Source: Mycobacterium pinniadriaticum (GTDB taxonomy: Bacteria; Actinomycetota; Actinomycetes; Mycobacteriales; Mycobacteriaceae). Taken from it: a stretch of 64,000 bases of DNA. The stretch is from contig NZ_JAPJDO010000011.1 of assembly GCF_026242045.1 (NCBI RefSeq), positions 62,001 to 126,000 of the forward strand. Direction: 5' to 3'. The notes under the pieces are model-generated. The model did no database searches, had not been told where the DNA came from, and saw nothing but the letters and a program-made list of their open reading frames with translations. Positions within the stretch are counted from its first letter, which is position 1. Every line of letters starts with the position of its first letter. Position numbers and translations under genes: made by a program. Shown here one piece after another: positions 18,066 through 26,852 of this stretch.

Positions 18066-19224
18066 CGGTACCCGGTCCTTCCAGAATCGTCACCGCTGCG
18101 ACAGCCGTCGGGCCACCGACATTGTGGGCCAGCCCGATTCGAGCTCCGTCCACCTGATTGGCGGCCTCACCGCGAAGCTGGTCGAAGAGCTCCACGCACT
18201 GGGCCACTCCGGTGGCGCCGGGCGGATGACCCTTGGCCTTCAAACCACCGCTGGGATTCACCGGCAGTGCTCCACCGACACAAGTCACCTCGGCCTCCAT
18301 CAACTTGTAGGCCTCCGCGGGTTCGGCGAAGCCGAGATCTTCATAGCTGATCAGCTCGATGCCGGTGAAGAAATCGTGAACTTCAGCCACATTGATATCG
18401 GCAGGCGTCAAACCTGCCATACTGAAAGCTCTTTTCGCGGCGCGAATCGTCGCCGGGAATCTTGTCATGTCCGACTTGTGCTGATGCATCACCGAGTCCA
18501 GACCGAGGCCCACCCCACGGATCCACACCGGCCGGTCGGTATAGCGGTCGACCACATCTTCGGCGGCCAGCAAAAGTGCTGCGGCACCATCACTTTGGGG
18601 TGCACAGTCATACACGCCGAAGGGCGTGACGACCGTCGGCGCCGCCAGCACTTCGTCGATGGTCACCTCGAAGCGGAGTCGCGCCTTCGGATTGGACAGG
18701 CCGTGTCGATGGTTCTTCACCGCGACCATCGCCATGTGCTCACGGGTAGCCGGGGTTTCGTGCAAATAACGCGCAACGTGGAGAGCGAATGCCGCGGGCG
18801 CGACCAGCCCCAGCGGATAGTCCCACGCCATGTCGCGGGCCATCGCCTCCCACTCCCACAACAACTGCTTGGACGCCGTCTCGCGCAGTTTGTCCGCACC
18901 CATCACCAACGCAACATCGGCGGCCCCGGACGCGATGCCGTAGAGAGCGTTGCGGACCGCGTCATTGCCGGTGGCGCACGAGTTCTCGATTCGGGTGACC
19001 GGGAGATCGGGCAGACCGAGCGAATCGGCCAGGATGCCGGCCGGGAATCCGTCGGGGGTGCCCATCGCACCGAACCATGCCGCGTCGATCTCAGACTTGT
19101 TGACGCCCTTGTCAACCCGGGCGGCGCACTCGGCGAACGCCATCGGAAGCAGGTCCTTGAGACCGAGCGCGAAATGCTCCCCGAATGCCGTCATGCCGGC
19201 GCCCACCACCGCGACGCGCCTCAT
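18055..19224 (-). CDS. Lipid-transfer protein/SCP-x-type thiolase
   Basis: 389-residue thiolase-fold protein of the lipid-transfer (SCP-x thiolase) group. It keeps a candidate nucleophile in ENSCATGNDAV (Cys about 83), AEVHDFF and KGHPPGATG near the C-terminus, so it could be a real thiolase acting on bulky CoA esters. Such proteins commonly work with an OB-fold (DUF35) partner, and the adjacent upstream gene encodes an OB domain, with a 4-bp stop/start overlap. The ATG at 19224 (MRRVAVVGAG) was chosen because it matches the family N-terminus. Confidence 0.9.
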   Translation of the reverse strand: MRRVAVVGAGMTAFGEHFALGLKDLLPMAFAECAARVDKGVNKSEIDAAWFGAMGTPDGFPAGILADSLGLPDLPVTRIENSCATGNDAVRNALYGIASGAADVALVMGADKLRETASKQLLWEWEAMARDMAWDYPLGLVAPAAFALHVARYLHETPATREHMAMVAVKNHRHGLSNPKARLRFEVTIDEVLAAPTVVTPFGVYDCAPQSDGAAALLLAAEDVVDRYTDRPVWIRGVGLGLDSVMHQHKSDMTRFPATIRAAKRAFSMAGLTPADINVAEVHDFFTGIELISYEDLGFAEPAEAYKLMEAEVTCVGGALPVNPSGGLKAKGHPPGATGVAQCVELFDQLRGEAANQVDGARIGLAHNVGGPTAVAAVTILEGPGTDGR

Positions 19225-20432
19225 GCCGCACCCCACGACCGGACGGACGGCTCCCGGGGAGCCGCCGGGCGGTACGGCTCGAACGCGTACCCGTAGTCGG
19301 GCACGCCGGACCTGACCGCGACGCGGCGCAGCGTGAGCCGCCCACGGTCGCCGATCCGCACCGTGCCCGGCTCAACACCGGTGACTTTCACAAGTGCGCG
19401 AACACCCACATCGTCGAGTTCGACGATCACCAGCGAGTAGGGGGTGCGCAGACCCGGGACGGGGATGTGCACCGTGACTTCGGTGTAGACCGTGCCGGCA
19501 CGCGGCAGCGGTACCAGTTCGTAGTCGCTGGTCAGCCGGCCGTCTTCGTCGAGACGATAACGGGGCGGAAAGTCCAGTTCGTCGGCGCCGCTGTGCCGGC
19601 CGGCCTCCCACCGCACCTTGGCTTCGAAAGCCCGCTCATAGGCCGCCAGCGAGATCGGGATGTCCGCACCGGCGACGACCCTGGTGTTGGGTCTTGGTCG
19701 CGGCGCCGGCTCGCGCCGGTACACGGCAGCGTCACCGCCGACCACCGTCACACCGGACAGGCTGGCCTGCTCGACGGCCACCAACGGGCCGTTGGTGTGT
19801 GTCTCTGCGAGCGCCGCCAACGCGAACAGCCCGGCGCTGGCCCCAGAGGTCGGCAGCGCCGGCGGATCGCCGCCGCAGAGTTCGGCGACGCGGTCGTGGT
19901 CGACGCCGGCCACGGCGACGGGTGTGTCCAGCCATGCCGCCGCCAGCGAGGCGACCAGGCCGCGTTCGTGCAGCAGGCGCGGGTCGCCGTAGTCGTGGAC
20001 CACACCGTTGGCGCTGCGGGTGCGGACGGGAAGGCTCCGCGCCACACGCGCGGCGGTGCGCACAGCCAGCCCGCTCTCGGCGGTCAGGATCGCCGCCGCC
20101 CCCGCCGGATCCAGATCCGTGCCGATGACCAGTGTGCGCGGCCGCGCCGAACTGACCGCGTCCAGCGTGGCCGGGGCACCGCCGAGCCGCTCGTCCACCT
20201 CGAGTTCGGGATCCAGCCCGAGGCCCGCCAGCAGGACCGCCGCGTTGCTGCTCTCCAGGAGCGGTAGGTCCCGACTGACCAGGACGACCCGTTCGACGGC
20301 GCCACCTTCGGACAGCGCCGCCCGGCCCGCTTCGACAGCGAGTGTGATCGCATCCTCGTCATCGCCGGCAATGCGATGTGCATCACACCCCCACGAGGGT
20401 AGATAGGTGCCAATGGCGATGATGTGTGGCAT
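19221..20432 (-). CDS. Degenerate ketosynthase-like domain fused to OB-fold (DUF35-like) domain
   Basis: 403-residue protein. The N-terminal ~270 residues begin MPHIIAIGTYLPSWG, like HMG-CoA synthase/ketosynthase-III proteins, but the position of the nucleophile Cys appears occupied by Gly in ERLGGAPATLDAV. The C-terminal ~120 residues are OB-fold DUF35-like (AGTVYTEVTVHIPVPGLRTPYSLVIVELDDVGVRALVKV), with the usual Cys4 zinc ribbon absent. It is probably a non-catalytic partner of the thiolase at 18055, as in thiolase-DUF35 complexes. The ATG at 20432 has GGAGAA upstream and lies 17 bp after the CoA-transferase stop. Confidence 0.82.
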   Translation of the reverse strand: MPHIIAIGTYLPSWGCDAHRIAGDDEDAITLAVEAGRAALSEGGAVERVVLVSRDLPLLESSNAAVLLAGLGLDPELEVDERLGGAPATLDAVSSARPRTLVIGTDLDPAGAAAILTAESGLAVRTAARVARSLPVRTRSANGVVHDYGDPRLLHERGLVASLAAAWLDTPVAVAGVDHDRVAELCGGDPPALPTSGASAGLFALAALAETHTNGPLVAVEQASLSGVTVVGGDAAVYRREPAPRPRPNTRVVAGADIPISLAAYERAFEAKVRWEAGRHSGADELDFPPRYRLDEDGRLTSDYELVPLPRAGTVYTEVTVHIPVPGLRTPYSLVIVELDDVGVRALVKVTGVEPGTVRIGDRGRLTLRRVAVRSGVPDYGYAFEPYRPAAPREPSVRSWGAA

Positions 20433-20449
20433 GAATTCTCCGGCGCGAC

Positions 20450-21655
20450 CTAGGTGACCGCGCCAGCGGTCTTGAGTTCGATGATGCGGTCCCAGTCCAG
20501 GCCGAGCTCTTCGAGGATCTCGTCGGTCTGTTCGGCGAATCCCGGTGCCGGGCCGGTCTGCGGTGCGGCGACATCGAACTGCACGGGGTTGGACACCAAC
20601 TCCAACTCCCCCGCGTGCACCAGGTATTCGTTGGCCCGCACCTGGGCATCGGCGGCCGCCTGCAACGTGTCCTGCACCGGCGCCCACGGTCCGGCCAGCG
20701 TGGCGAACCGCGTCGACCACTCCGACAGCGTCCGGGTGGCCATCGCCTTCCCCAGGATCTCCACTGCCTCGGCGGTGTTGGCCGCGATCTGCTCCACCGA
20801 GGAGAACCGCGCGTCATCGATGTACTCATCGATGTCCATGTGGCGGCAGACATCCGCCCAGAACTTGGTGGGCTGCATCATCACGAACGAGATGTAGCGG
20901 CCGTCGGCTGTCTCGTAGAGCCCCACCAGCGGGTTGATCGGTGAACCATGCACCCCGGGGACCGGGGCCACCATCCGCTCGCCCAGGTGCTGGGTCAACG
21001 CGATGGTGTGGCCCATCGACCACAGGCCGCTGCCGAGCAGCGACACGTCGACGACCGAGGGTTCACCGGTGCGCTCCCGCGCGAACAGCGCCGCCGCGAT
21101 GCCGCCGGCCAGATTGGTGCCGGAGATGGTATCGCCATAGGCCGGTCCGGGCGGGCCGATCATGCCCTCGATCCCGGGCGGGGTGATGGTGGCGGCGGTG
21201 CCGGCCCGGCACCAGAAGGCGGTCATGTCGTAGCCGCCCTTTTCCGACTCCTGCCCGCGCGGCCCGAAGGCGCTACCGCGCGCGTAAACGATCTTCGGGT
21301 TCACCGCGCGGATGTCGTCGACATCGATGCCGAACTTCTTGCGATGCCCGGGGAGGAAGCTGGTGAGGAACACGTCGGATCGGCGGGCCAGCTCGTAGAG
21401 CACCTCTTTGCCTTCCGGCACGGACATGTCCAGGCCGATGCTGCGCTTGCCCCGATTGGCGTGCTCCACATTGGGATTCGGGTCGCCCTCGACCCGCAGC
21501 GGACCGGTCTGCCGCAGGCCGCGCTGCGGGTCACCGGTCACGGCATGCTCGACCTTGATGACCTCCGCACCCCACTCGCCGAGTACCGCGCCGCACGACG
21601 GCACGAAGCCGTACATCGCAACCTCGAGGACGCGAACCCCGTCCAGGGGCCTCAC
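20450..21655 (-). CDS. CaiB/BaiF (family III) CoA-transferase
   Basis: 401-residue family III CoA-transferase, which moves CoA between acids through an aspartyl-CoA intermediate. N-terminal PLDGVRVLEVAMYGFVPSCGAVLGEWGAEVIKVE is diagnostic; the catalytic Asp is about D175 in PAYGDTISGT. It would activate an acid, plausibly the one made by the aldehyde dehydrogenase encoded just upstream. The GTG start at 21655 overlaps that gene's stop (GTGA). The carboxylate acceptor is unknown. Confidence 0.92.
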   Translation of the reverse strand: MRPLDGVRVLEVAMYGFVPSCGAVLGEWGAEVIKVEHAVTGDPQRGLRQTGPLRVEGDPNPNVEHANRGKRSIGLDMSVPEGKEVLYELARRSDVFLTSFLPGHRKKFGIDVDDIRAVNPKIVYARGSAFGPRGQESEKGGYDMTAFWCRAGTAATITPPGIEGMIGPPGPAYGDTISGTNLAGGIAAALFARERTGEPSVVDVSLLGSGLWSMGHTIALTQHLGERMVAPVPGVHGSPINPLVGLYETADGRYISFVMMQPTKFWADVCRHMDIDEYIDDARFSSVEQIAANTAEAVEILGKAMATRTLSEWSTRFATLAGPWAPVQDTLQAAADAQVRANEYLVHAGELELVSNPVQFDVAAPQTGPAPGFAEQTDEILEELGLDWDRIIELKTAGAVT

Positions 21656-23154
21656 GACACGACCGCCGCGAGTGTCTTGCGCTCGAGGAATTCCTCCAGG
21701 CCGGCCACGCCCATCTCACGGCCGACACCGGACTGCTTGTATCCGCCGAACGGGCTGTCCGGCCCGAAGTAGTTGCCGCCGTTGATCCCCATCGTGCCGG
21801 TACGAATACGGCGGGCGATCGCCAGCGCGCGGTCGTGGCCGCCGAACACGCCGCCGGAGAGGCCGTAGATGGAGTTGTTGGCGATCCGGACGGCGTCGTC
21901 ATCGTCGTCGTAGGCGAGGACGGCCAGGACCGGTCCGAAGATCTCCTCCTGGGCAAGCTCGCTGTCGGGGGCAACGTTGGTGACCAACGTCGGCTCGTAG
22001 AAGAAACCCGGCCCGTCGACCTTCTTCCCCCCGGTGACCACGGTTGCGCCGGCGGCCACCGCGCGCTGGACCATGCCGTGGACCTTGTCGCGCTGGGTCT
22101 CGTTGATCAGCGGTCCCATGTAAGTCGACGGATCGGCCGGGTCGCCATAGCGGACCATGCCCATGAAGTTCTTCACCAGCTCGACGATCTCGTCGTGATG
22201 CTTGCGCGGCACCAACAGCCGGGTGGTGATCGCGCACCCCTGACCGGCGTGCGAGCAGATCATGAACGCCGCCATCATGGCGCAGTTGTTGAAGTCGGCG
22301 TCGTCGAGCACGACCATCGCCGACTTGCCGCCGAGCTCAAGGAAGACCTTCTTGATGGTGTCACTGGCCGCCGCCATGATCTTGCGTCCGGTCGCCGTCG
22401 ATCCGGTGAACGTCACGACATCCACGTCGGGGCTGGTCGTCAGCGCCGCGCCGACAGCGGGATCGGTAGAGCTGATCACGTTGATCACACCGGCGGGGAT
22501 GTCGGTGTACTTCGCGATCACCTCGCCGAGCGCGAGTGTGGTCAGCGGGGTGTCGGGCGCGGCCTTGAGGACGACGGTGCAGCCGGCCGCGAGCGACGGA
22601 CCCAGCTTGGCCAGTGCCAGCTGGTTGGGATAGTTGTAGGCGATGATCGCGGCCACCACACCGGCGGCTTCCTTCTCCACCCAGCGATGGTGGCGCTGCC
22701 CGCGGCTCTCGATTTCGCCGAGATCCTCGGTCATCGAATAGGTCTTCAGCAGATTCGCGTAGTAGCCGACGATCCTGATGGGGTCGTCGAGCTGGGCGCT
22801 CTCGGTCAACGCGCGGGTTGCGCCCACCTCGGCGATCGTCAGTGCCCGCAGTTCGTCGCTGTGTTCCACGAGTGCTGCATGCAGCTGCTCCATGCAGCGG
22901 ATCCGCAGCTCGACGTTGGTGGACCAGTCGGTGTTGTCGAAGGCATTGCGGGCCGCGGCAATCGCGCGCTCGGCGTCGGCGACATCCGCATCAGGGGCAT
23001 AACCGACCACGTCCCCGTTGGCTGGATTGATCGACGGATACGTCTGCGCAGCCCCGACCAGCTGGCCGTCGATCAGCATGTGCCGCTCCGATACCTGACC
23101 CTCGGCCGCCTGCTCGCCGCTCGCGATGGTTGCCGTCGCGTCCTGGGCCGGCAT
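21652..23154 (-). CDS. NAD(P)-dependent aldehyde dehydrogenase
   Basis: 500-residue aldehyde dehydrogenase oxidising an aldehyde to its acid. Catalytic set: Asn174 in IAYNYPNQ, Lys197 in VVLKAAP, Glu273 in FLELGGKSA and Cys307 in GQGCAITTR. The ATG at 23154 is chosen over an in-frame TTG at 23160 because GGAGGAG is six bases before the ATG but abuts the TTG. It is the first gene of the 15-kb minus-strand operon that ends with the mce genes, and shares its control region with the divergent SDR at 23485. Confidence 0.94.
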   Translation of the reverse strand: MPAQDATATIASGEQAAEGQVSERHMLIDGQLVGAAQTYPSINPANGDVVGYAPDADVADAERAIAAARNAFDNTDWSTNVELRIRCMEQLHAALVEHSDELRALTIAEVGATRALTESAQLDDPIRIVGYYANLLKTYSMTEDLGEIESRGQRHHRWVEKEAAGVVAAIIAYNYPNQLALAKLGPSLAAGCTVVLKAAPDTPLTTLALGEVIAKYTDIPAGVINVISSTDPAVGAALTTSPDVDVVTFTGSTATGRKIMAAASDTIKKVFLELGGKSAMVVLDDADFNNCAMMAAFMICSHAGQGCAITTRLLVPRKHHDEIVELVKNFMGMVRYGDPADPSTYMGPLINETQRDKVHGMVQRAVAAGATVVTGGKKVDGPGFFYEPTLVTNVAPDSELAQEEIFGPVLAVLAYDDDDDAVRIANNSIYGLSGGVFGGHDRALAIARRIRTGTMGINGGNYFGPDSPFGGYKQSGVGREMGVAGLEEFLERKTLAAVVS

Positions 23155-23175
23155 CAGCAACTCCTCCAGTCGGTG

Positions 23176-23225
23176 GATAACTTGGTTCTCATCTCCGGCG
23201 AATCATACATTCGGGCCATGAGAAC
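23176..23225. promoter_or_regulatory. Interrupted inverted repeat and weak operator before the mce operon
   Basis: GTTCTCAT (23185-23192) and ATGAGAAC (23218-23225) are perfect inverted arms, enclosing a second inverted pair CGAAT/ATTCG (23199-23213). The 15-mer 23176-23190 (GATAACTTGGTTCTC) is a weak match to the window-wide operator. The position 22-70 bp upstream of the aldehyde dehydrogenase ATG fits an operator or promoter element for the mce operon. Confidence 0.5.
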
Positions 23226-23343
23226 TCAAGCCGCGTTGGATGAAGCTCACGGCATCGGACACGCGTCCGATAGACGCGACTTGTTATCGCATCTCCGCAG
23301 TTAGACAGATTGCGCCGAAGTGTCTTGCGAAATGGATCACACC

Positions 23344-23379
23344 GAGAGTAGCGTTCTCATATCAGAAAGGGAGATTCTT
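23344..23379. promoter_or_regulatory. Operator copy with weak partner site
   Basis: GAGAGTAGCGTTCTC (23344-23358) matches 12 of 14 informative positions of the palindrome. A weak second copy (23365-23379, GAAAGGGAGATTCTT) is centred 21 bp away. It sits about 110-140 bp before the SDR start at 23485 and would control the SDR-SDR-ferredoxin-P450 unit. Confidence 0.65.
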
Positions 23380-23484
23380 GACATTCGAGATTCGCTGGAC
23401 CGGTAACGCTACGCGGTACGGACGCCGTGGTAAACGGTGCCGACCCTTCTCTTTCTCCTTCTGCGGTGGCAAAGGAGACCGTCT

Positions 23485-24198
23485 GTGAAGACGGCGTTGG
23501 TGACCGGTGGCGGTTCGGGTATCGGTGCGGCGGTGGCCAATCGGCTGCGCGCCGACGGCTACCACGTGGCCACGATCGACCTGAATCCCAGCCAAGACCC
23601 GAGCCTGACGGATTTCTCCTACCTCGCCGACGTCACCGACCGCGCCCAGATCGACGCCGCGCTCGCCGAGATCCACGCCGCGCTGGGTCCGGTCACCATC
23701 CTGGTCAACGCCGCCGGCCGCGACTCGTTTCGCCGGTTCACCGACCTGTCGTTCGAGGAGTGGAAGAAGATCGTCGACATCAACCTGCACGGCGTCTTCC
23801 ACACCATCCAGGCCGTCCTGCCCGACATGATCGAGGCCGGCTGGGGCCGCATCGTCAACATCTCCTCCTCGAGCACCCATTCCGGGGCGCCGTACATGTC
23901 GGCCTACGTCGCCGCCAAGAGCGGGGTCAACGGCCTGACGAAAAGCCTTGCCCTGGAGTACGGCCCGGCCGGCATCACCGTCAACGCCGTCCCGCCCGGC
24001 TTCGTCGATACCCCGATGCTGCGCAAGGCCGAAGCCCGCGGAAACCTCGGTTCGGTCGAGGATGCCATCAAGGCGACCCCGGTCGGCAGAATCGGAAGGC
24101 CCGAGGACATCGCCGCGGCCTGCTCCTTCTTCATCTCCGAGGAAGCCGGCTACATCACCGGCCAGATTCTCGGCGTCAACGGCGGCCGCAACACCTGA
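23485..24198 (+). CDS. Short-chain dehydrogenase/reductase
   Basis: 237-residue classical SDR with the cofactor motif TGGGSGIG (7-14), NAAG in VNAAGRDS, Ser in NISSSSTHSG and the catalytic YVAAK (Tyr141, Lys145). It would interconvert an alcohol and ketone on the imported compound or an acyl-CoA derivative. The GTG at 23485 has AAAGGAG seven bases upstream; the frame upstream is not SDR-like. First gene of a four-gene plus-strand unit. Confidence 0.92.
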   Translation: MKTALVTGGGSGIGAAVANRLRADGYHVATIDLNPSQDPSLTDFSYLADVTDRAQIDAALAEIHAALGPVTILVNAAGRDSFRRFTDLSFEEWKKIVDINLHGVFHTIQAVLPDMIEAGWGRIVNISSSSTHSGAPYMSAYVAAKSGVNGLTKSLALEYGPAGITVNAVPPGFVDTPMLRKAEARGNLGSVEDAIKATPVGRIGRPEDIAAACSFFISEEAGYITGQILGVNGGRNT

Positions 24199-24275
24199 GT
24201 ACGAATCAGCTCAAGAGTTTTCATCACATATCGATACTTGAACCGACAACTAGGCAGTGAGAGAGAGGAACACCC

Positions 24276-25136
24276 GTGGGACGAGTCCAAGGCAAAGTTG
24301 CCTTCATTACCGGCGCCGCACGCGGGCAAGGCCGCAGCCATGCCCTGAGGCTGGCCGAAGAGGGCGCCGACATCATCGCTGTCGACTTGTGCAAGGACAT
24401 CGAAACCATCGGCTACCGCATGGCCACCCCGGAAGATCTCGAAGAGACCGCCGAGCTGGTCAAGAAGACCGGCCGCGGGATCGTCACCGCGCAGGCCGAT
24501 GTGCGCGAGGCGGCTGAGCTCAAGCAGGCTCTCGAGCAGGGTCTCGCCGAGTTCGGCAAGGTCGACATCGTCGTCGCACAAGCCGGCATCGCCGGAATGA
24601 AGGGCCAGCCGCCGCTGCAGGCCTGGTGCGACGTGATCAACACCAACCTCATCGGCACCATCAACGCGATTCAGGTTGCGCTGCCGCACCTGGAGGAGGG
24701 CGCCTCGATCATCGCGACCGGGTCGACCGCCGCGCTGATGGATGCCCATCAGAAGGCCAATCCGGGCGCCGATCCCGGCGGCATGTCCTACATGGTCGCC
24801 AAACGCCTGCTGTCCAACTACGTCCACGACCTGGCAACCGAGCTCGCGGTGCGGGGCATCCGGGCCAACGTCGTGCACCCGACCAACTGCAACACCGACA
24901 TGTTGCAGAGCGAGCCGATGTATCGGTCCTTCCGGCCGGACCTGGAGAATCCGACCCGTGCGGACGCCGAACCCGTCTTCGGGGTTCAGCAGGCGATGAA
25001 GGTCAATTTCGTCGAGCCCCTTGACATCAGCAACGCGGTATTGTGGCTGGCCTCCGACGAAGCCCGCTATGTCACCGGCATGCAGCTGCGCGTCGATGCC
25101 GGCGGCTACCTCAAGTGGTACGACTACCACATCTGA
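24276..25136 (+). CDS. Mycofactocin-coupled-type SDR
   Basis: 286-residue SDR with ITGAARGQGRSHALRLAEEGADIIAVDLC at the N-terminus and an insert before the catalytic region, both characteristic of SDRs whose tightly bound NAD is recycled through the peptide cofactor mycofactocin. Catalytic Ser150, Tyr172 and Lys176 (SYMVAKRLL). Expected role: oxidation of an alcohol, perhaps the product of the P450 two genes downstream. GTG start at 24276 with GAGAGAGG upstream. Mycofactocin genes themselves are not in this window. Confidence 0.9.
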   Translation: MGRVQGKVAFITGAARGQGRSHALRLAEEGADIIAVDLCKDIETIGYRMATPEDLEETAELVKKTGRGIVTAQADVREAAELKQALEQGLAEFGKVDIVVAQAGIAGMKGQPPLQAWCDVINTNLIGTINAIQVALPHLEEGASIIATGSTAALMDAHQKANPGADPGGMSYMVAKRLLSNYVHDLATELAVRGIRANVVHPTNCNTDMLQSEPMYRSFRPDLENPTRADAEPVFGVQQAMKVNFVEPLDISNAVLWLASDEARYVTGMQLRVDAGGYLKWYDYHI

Positions 25137-25171
25137 GGTCGGACGAGTAATCCGTACACGAAAGGGAAACT

Positions 25172-25369
25172 GTGAAGGTCCGGGTTGACCAGGAGCGCTG
25201 CCAGGGGCACACACTGTGCGCCATGATCGCTCCAGATATGTTCCAGCTCAGCGATATCGACGGCAGCTCGTCGGCTGTCACCGAAGTGGTCCCACCCGAC
25301 CAGATAGAACTCGTTCGCGAAGCCGCGCATTCCTGTCCTGAGCAGGCGATCCTCATCGAAGAGGATTGA
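25172..25369 (+). CDS. Ferredoxin, [3Fe-4S] type, P450 partner
   Basis: 65-residue ferredoxin with CQGHTLC and a later SCP, the CxxHxxC...CP pattern of mycobacterial P450 ferredoxins; the variable position is His. It carries electrons to the P450 encoded 54 bp downstream. GTG start at 25172 with AAAGGGA upstream. Part of the SDR-SDR-ferredoxin-P450 unit. Confidence 0.93.
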   Translation: MKVRVDQERCQGHTLCAMIAPDMFQLSDIDGSSSAVTEVVPPDQIELVREAAHSCPEQAILIEED

Positions 25370-25423
25370 CACCTAGCTCCTTCAGAACTGACAAACCCAC
25401 GAATAGTCAAGGGAGACAGCGTC

Positions 25424-26788
25424 TTGAGCGTCGACGACATGACCGCTGACGACGAGCGGAAGCAGCCTCGCTACCACTTCGATCGGCACACCTCGGATTA
25501 CCGTGTGCAGTTCGCCAAGATCACCGAGGAGATGCAAAGCAAGTGCCCGGTCGCCTGGTCGGACACCTACGGCGGCCACTGGGTGGCCGCAGGCAGCCAA
25601 GCGGTTTTCGAACTGGCACGCTGCCCGCACATCTCCAATGACCACGATATCCACGGCGAACGACGTGGATACAAAGGGATTTCGATCCCGACCGCGCGCC
25701 GGGCGACCGTGGTCCGTGGCGGCATGCTGGAAATGGACGATCCCGAGCACCGCGTTTATCGCAACGCGCTCAATCCGTACCTGTCACCGGCAGCCATCGC
25801 GCGTTGGGAACCATTCATCCACGAGATCACTCGCGCCAGCATCGACGAGAAGATCGAATCCGGTCGCATCGACTTCGTTGACGACCTGGCCAACGTGGTG
25901 CCCGCGGTTCTGACGATGGCGTTGCTGGGCATCCCGCTGAAGAACTGGTCAATATACAGCGAGCCGACACATGCGGCGATCTACACCCCCGAGCACTCCC
26001 CCGATGCCGAACGGGTGGCCGCACAGCACCGCGAGATGGGGATCGACCTCGTCACGCGGATGAACGAGATCCGCGAGAACCCTCGGCCGGGTCTGGTCAA
26101 CGCGTTGCTCAATCTGACCGTCGACGGTGAGCCGGCGCCGGACCTTGAGGTCCTGGGCATGCTCGGCCTGGTGATCGGCGGCGGCTTCGACACCACCACC
26201 GCCCTCACCGCGCATGCGCTGGAATGGCTTTCCGAGCACCCCGACGAGCGGGCGCGACTCAGCGCTGAGCGCGAGACGTTGCTGGACCCCGCCACCGAGG
26301 AGTTCCTGCGGTACTACACGCCTGCGCCCGGCGACGGCCGTACCTTCTCCGACGATGTCGACCTCGAGGGCCATCAGTTCAAAGAAGGCGAGCGGGTGTG
26401 GATCTCGTGGGCGATGGCCAACCGGGACCCGTCCGTCTTCCACGATCCCAATGACGTCATTCTGGACCGAAAAGGCAACCGTCACTTCAGCTTCGGCATC
26501 GGCGTGCACCGCTGCATCGGATCGAACGTGGCCCGGACCGTGTTCAAGGACATGCTGACGACGGTGCTCGACCGGATGCCGGATTACCAATGCGATCCCG
26601 AGGGCACCGTGCACTACGACACGATCGGCGTGATCCAGGGCATGCGGCACCTGCCCGCCACGTTCACCCCCGGCAAGCGTCTCGGGCCTGGCCTCGACGA
26701 GACACTGGACAAGCTGCAGCGGATCTGCGACGAGCAGGAACTCGCGCGCCCCATCACCGAGCGCAAAGAGGCAGCCGTCATCGACTGA
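25424..26788 (+). CDS. Cytochrome P450
   Basis: 454-residue P450: I-helix GGGFDTTTA (about 252-260), K-helix EFLR (E293-R296) and heme loop FSFGIGVHRCIG (Cys364). Start is TTG at 25424 with AAGGGA upstream; an ATG at 25439 is an alternative. The genes before it encode its ferredoxin and two SDRs, so hydroxylation followed by alcohol oxidation is the natural reading. A strong hairpin terminator follows the stop. Subfamily not assigned. Confidence 0.94.
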   Translation: MSVDDMTADDERKQPRYHFDRHTSDYRVQFAKITEEMQSKCPVAWSDTYGGHWVAAGSQAVFELARCPHISNDHDIHGERRGYKGISIPTARRATVVRGGMLEMDDPEHRVYRNALNPYLSPAAIARWEPFIHEITRASIDEKIESGRIDFVDDLANVVPAVLTMALLGIPLKNWSIYSEPTHAAIYTPEHSPDAERVAAQHREMGIDLVTRMNEIRENPRPGLVNALLNLTVDGEPAPDLEVLGMLGLVIGGGFDTTTALTAHALEWLSEHPDERARLSAERETLLDPATEEFLRYYTPAPGDGRTFSDDVDLEGHQFKEGERVWISWAMANRDPSVFHDPNDVILDRKGNRHFSFGIGVHRCIGSNVARTVFKDMLTTVLDRMPDYQCDPEGTVHYDTIGVIQGMRHLPATFTPGKRLGPGLDETLDKLQRICDEQELARPITERKEAAVID

Positions 26789-26809
26789 TACCGTCCCGCC
26801 CGACAAACG

Positions 26810-26850
26810 ACCGTAGCCCCTTCCGCAAGGAAGGGGCTACGGTGCGTTTT
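26810..26850. terminator. Strong bidirectional intrinsic terminator
   Basis: A perfect 15-bp stem (26810-26824 with 26829-26843) closes a GCAA loop and is followed by GCGTTTT. It sits between the convergent P450 and giant repeat-protein genes, ending both transcripts. Confidence 0.9.
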
Positions 26851-26852
26851 GC

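Larger units (their letters stand above)
23155..23484. other. 330-bp divergent control region without genes
   Basis: No coding frame here is convincing. The stretch holds the promoter of the 15-kb mce operon (leftwards) and that of the SDR-ferredoxin-P450 unit (rightwards), an interrupted inverted repeat near 23185-23225 and a good operator copy at 23344. It is visibly less GC-rich than the genes. Confidence 0.7.
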
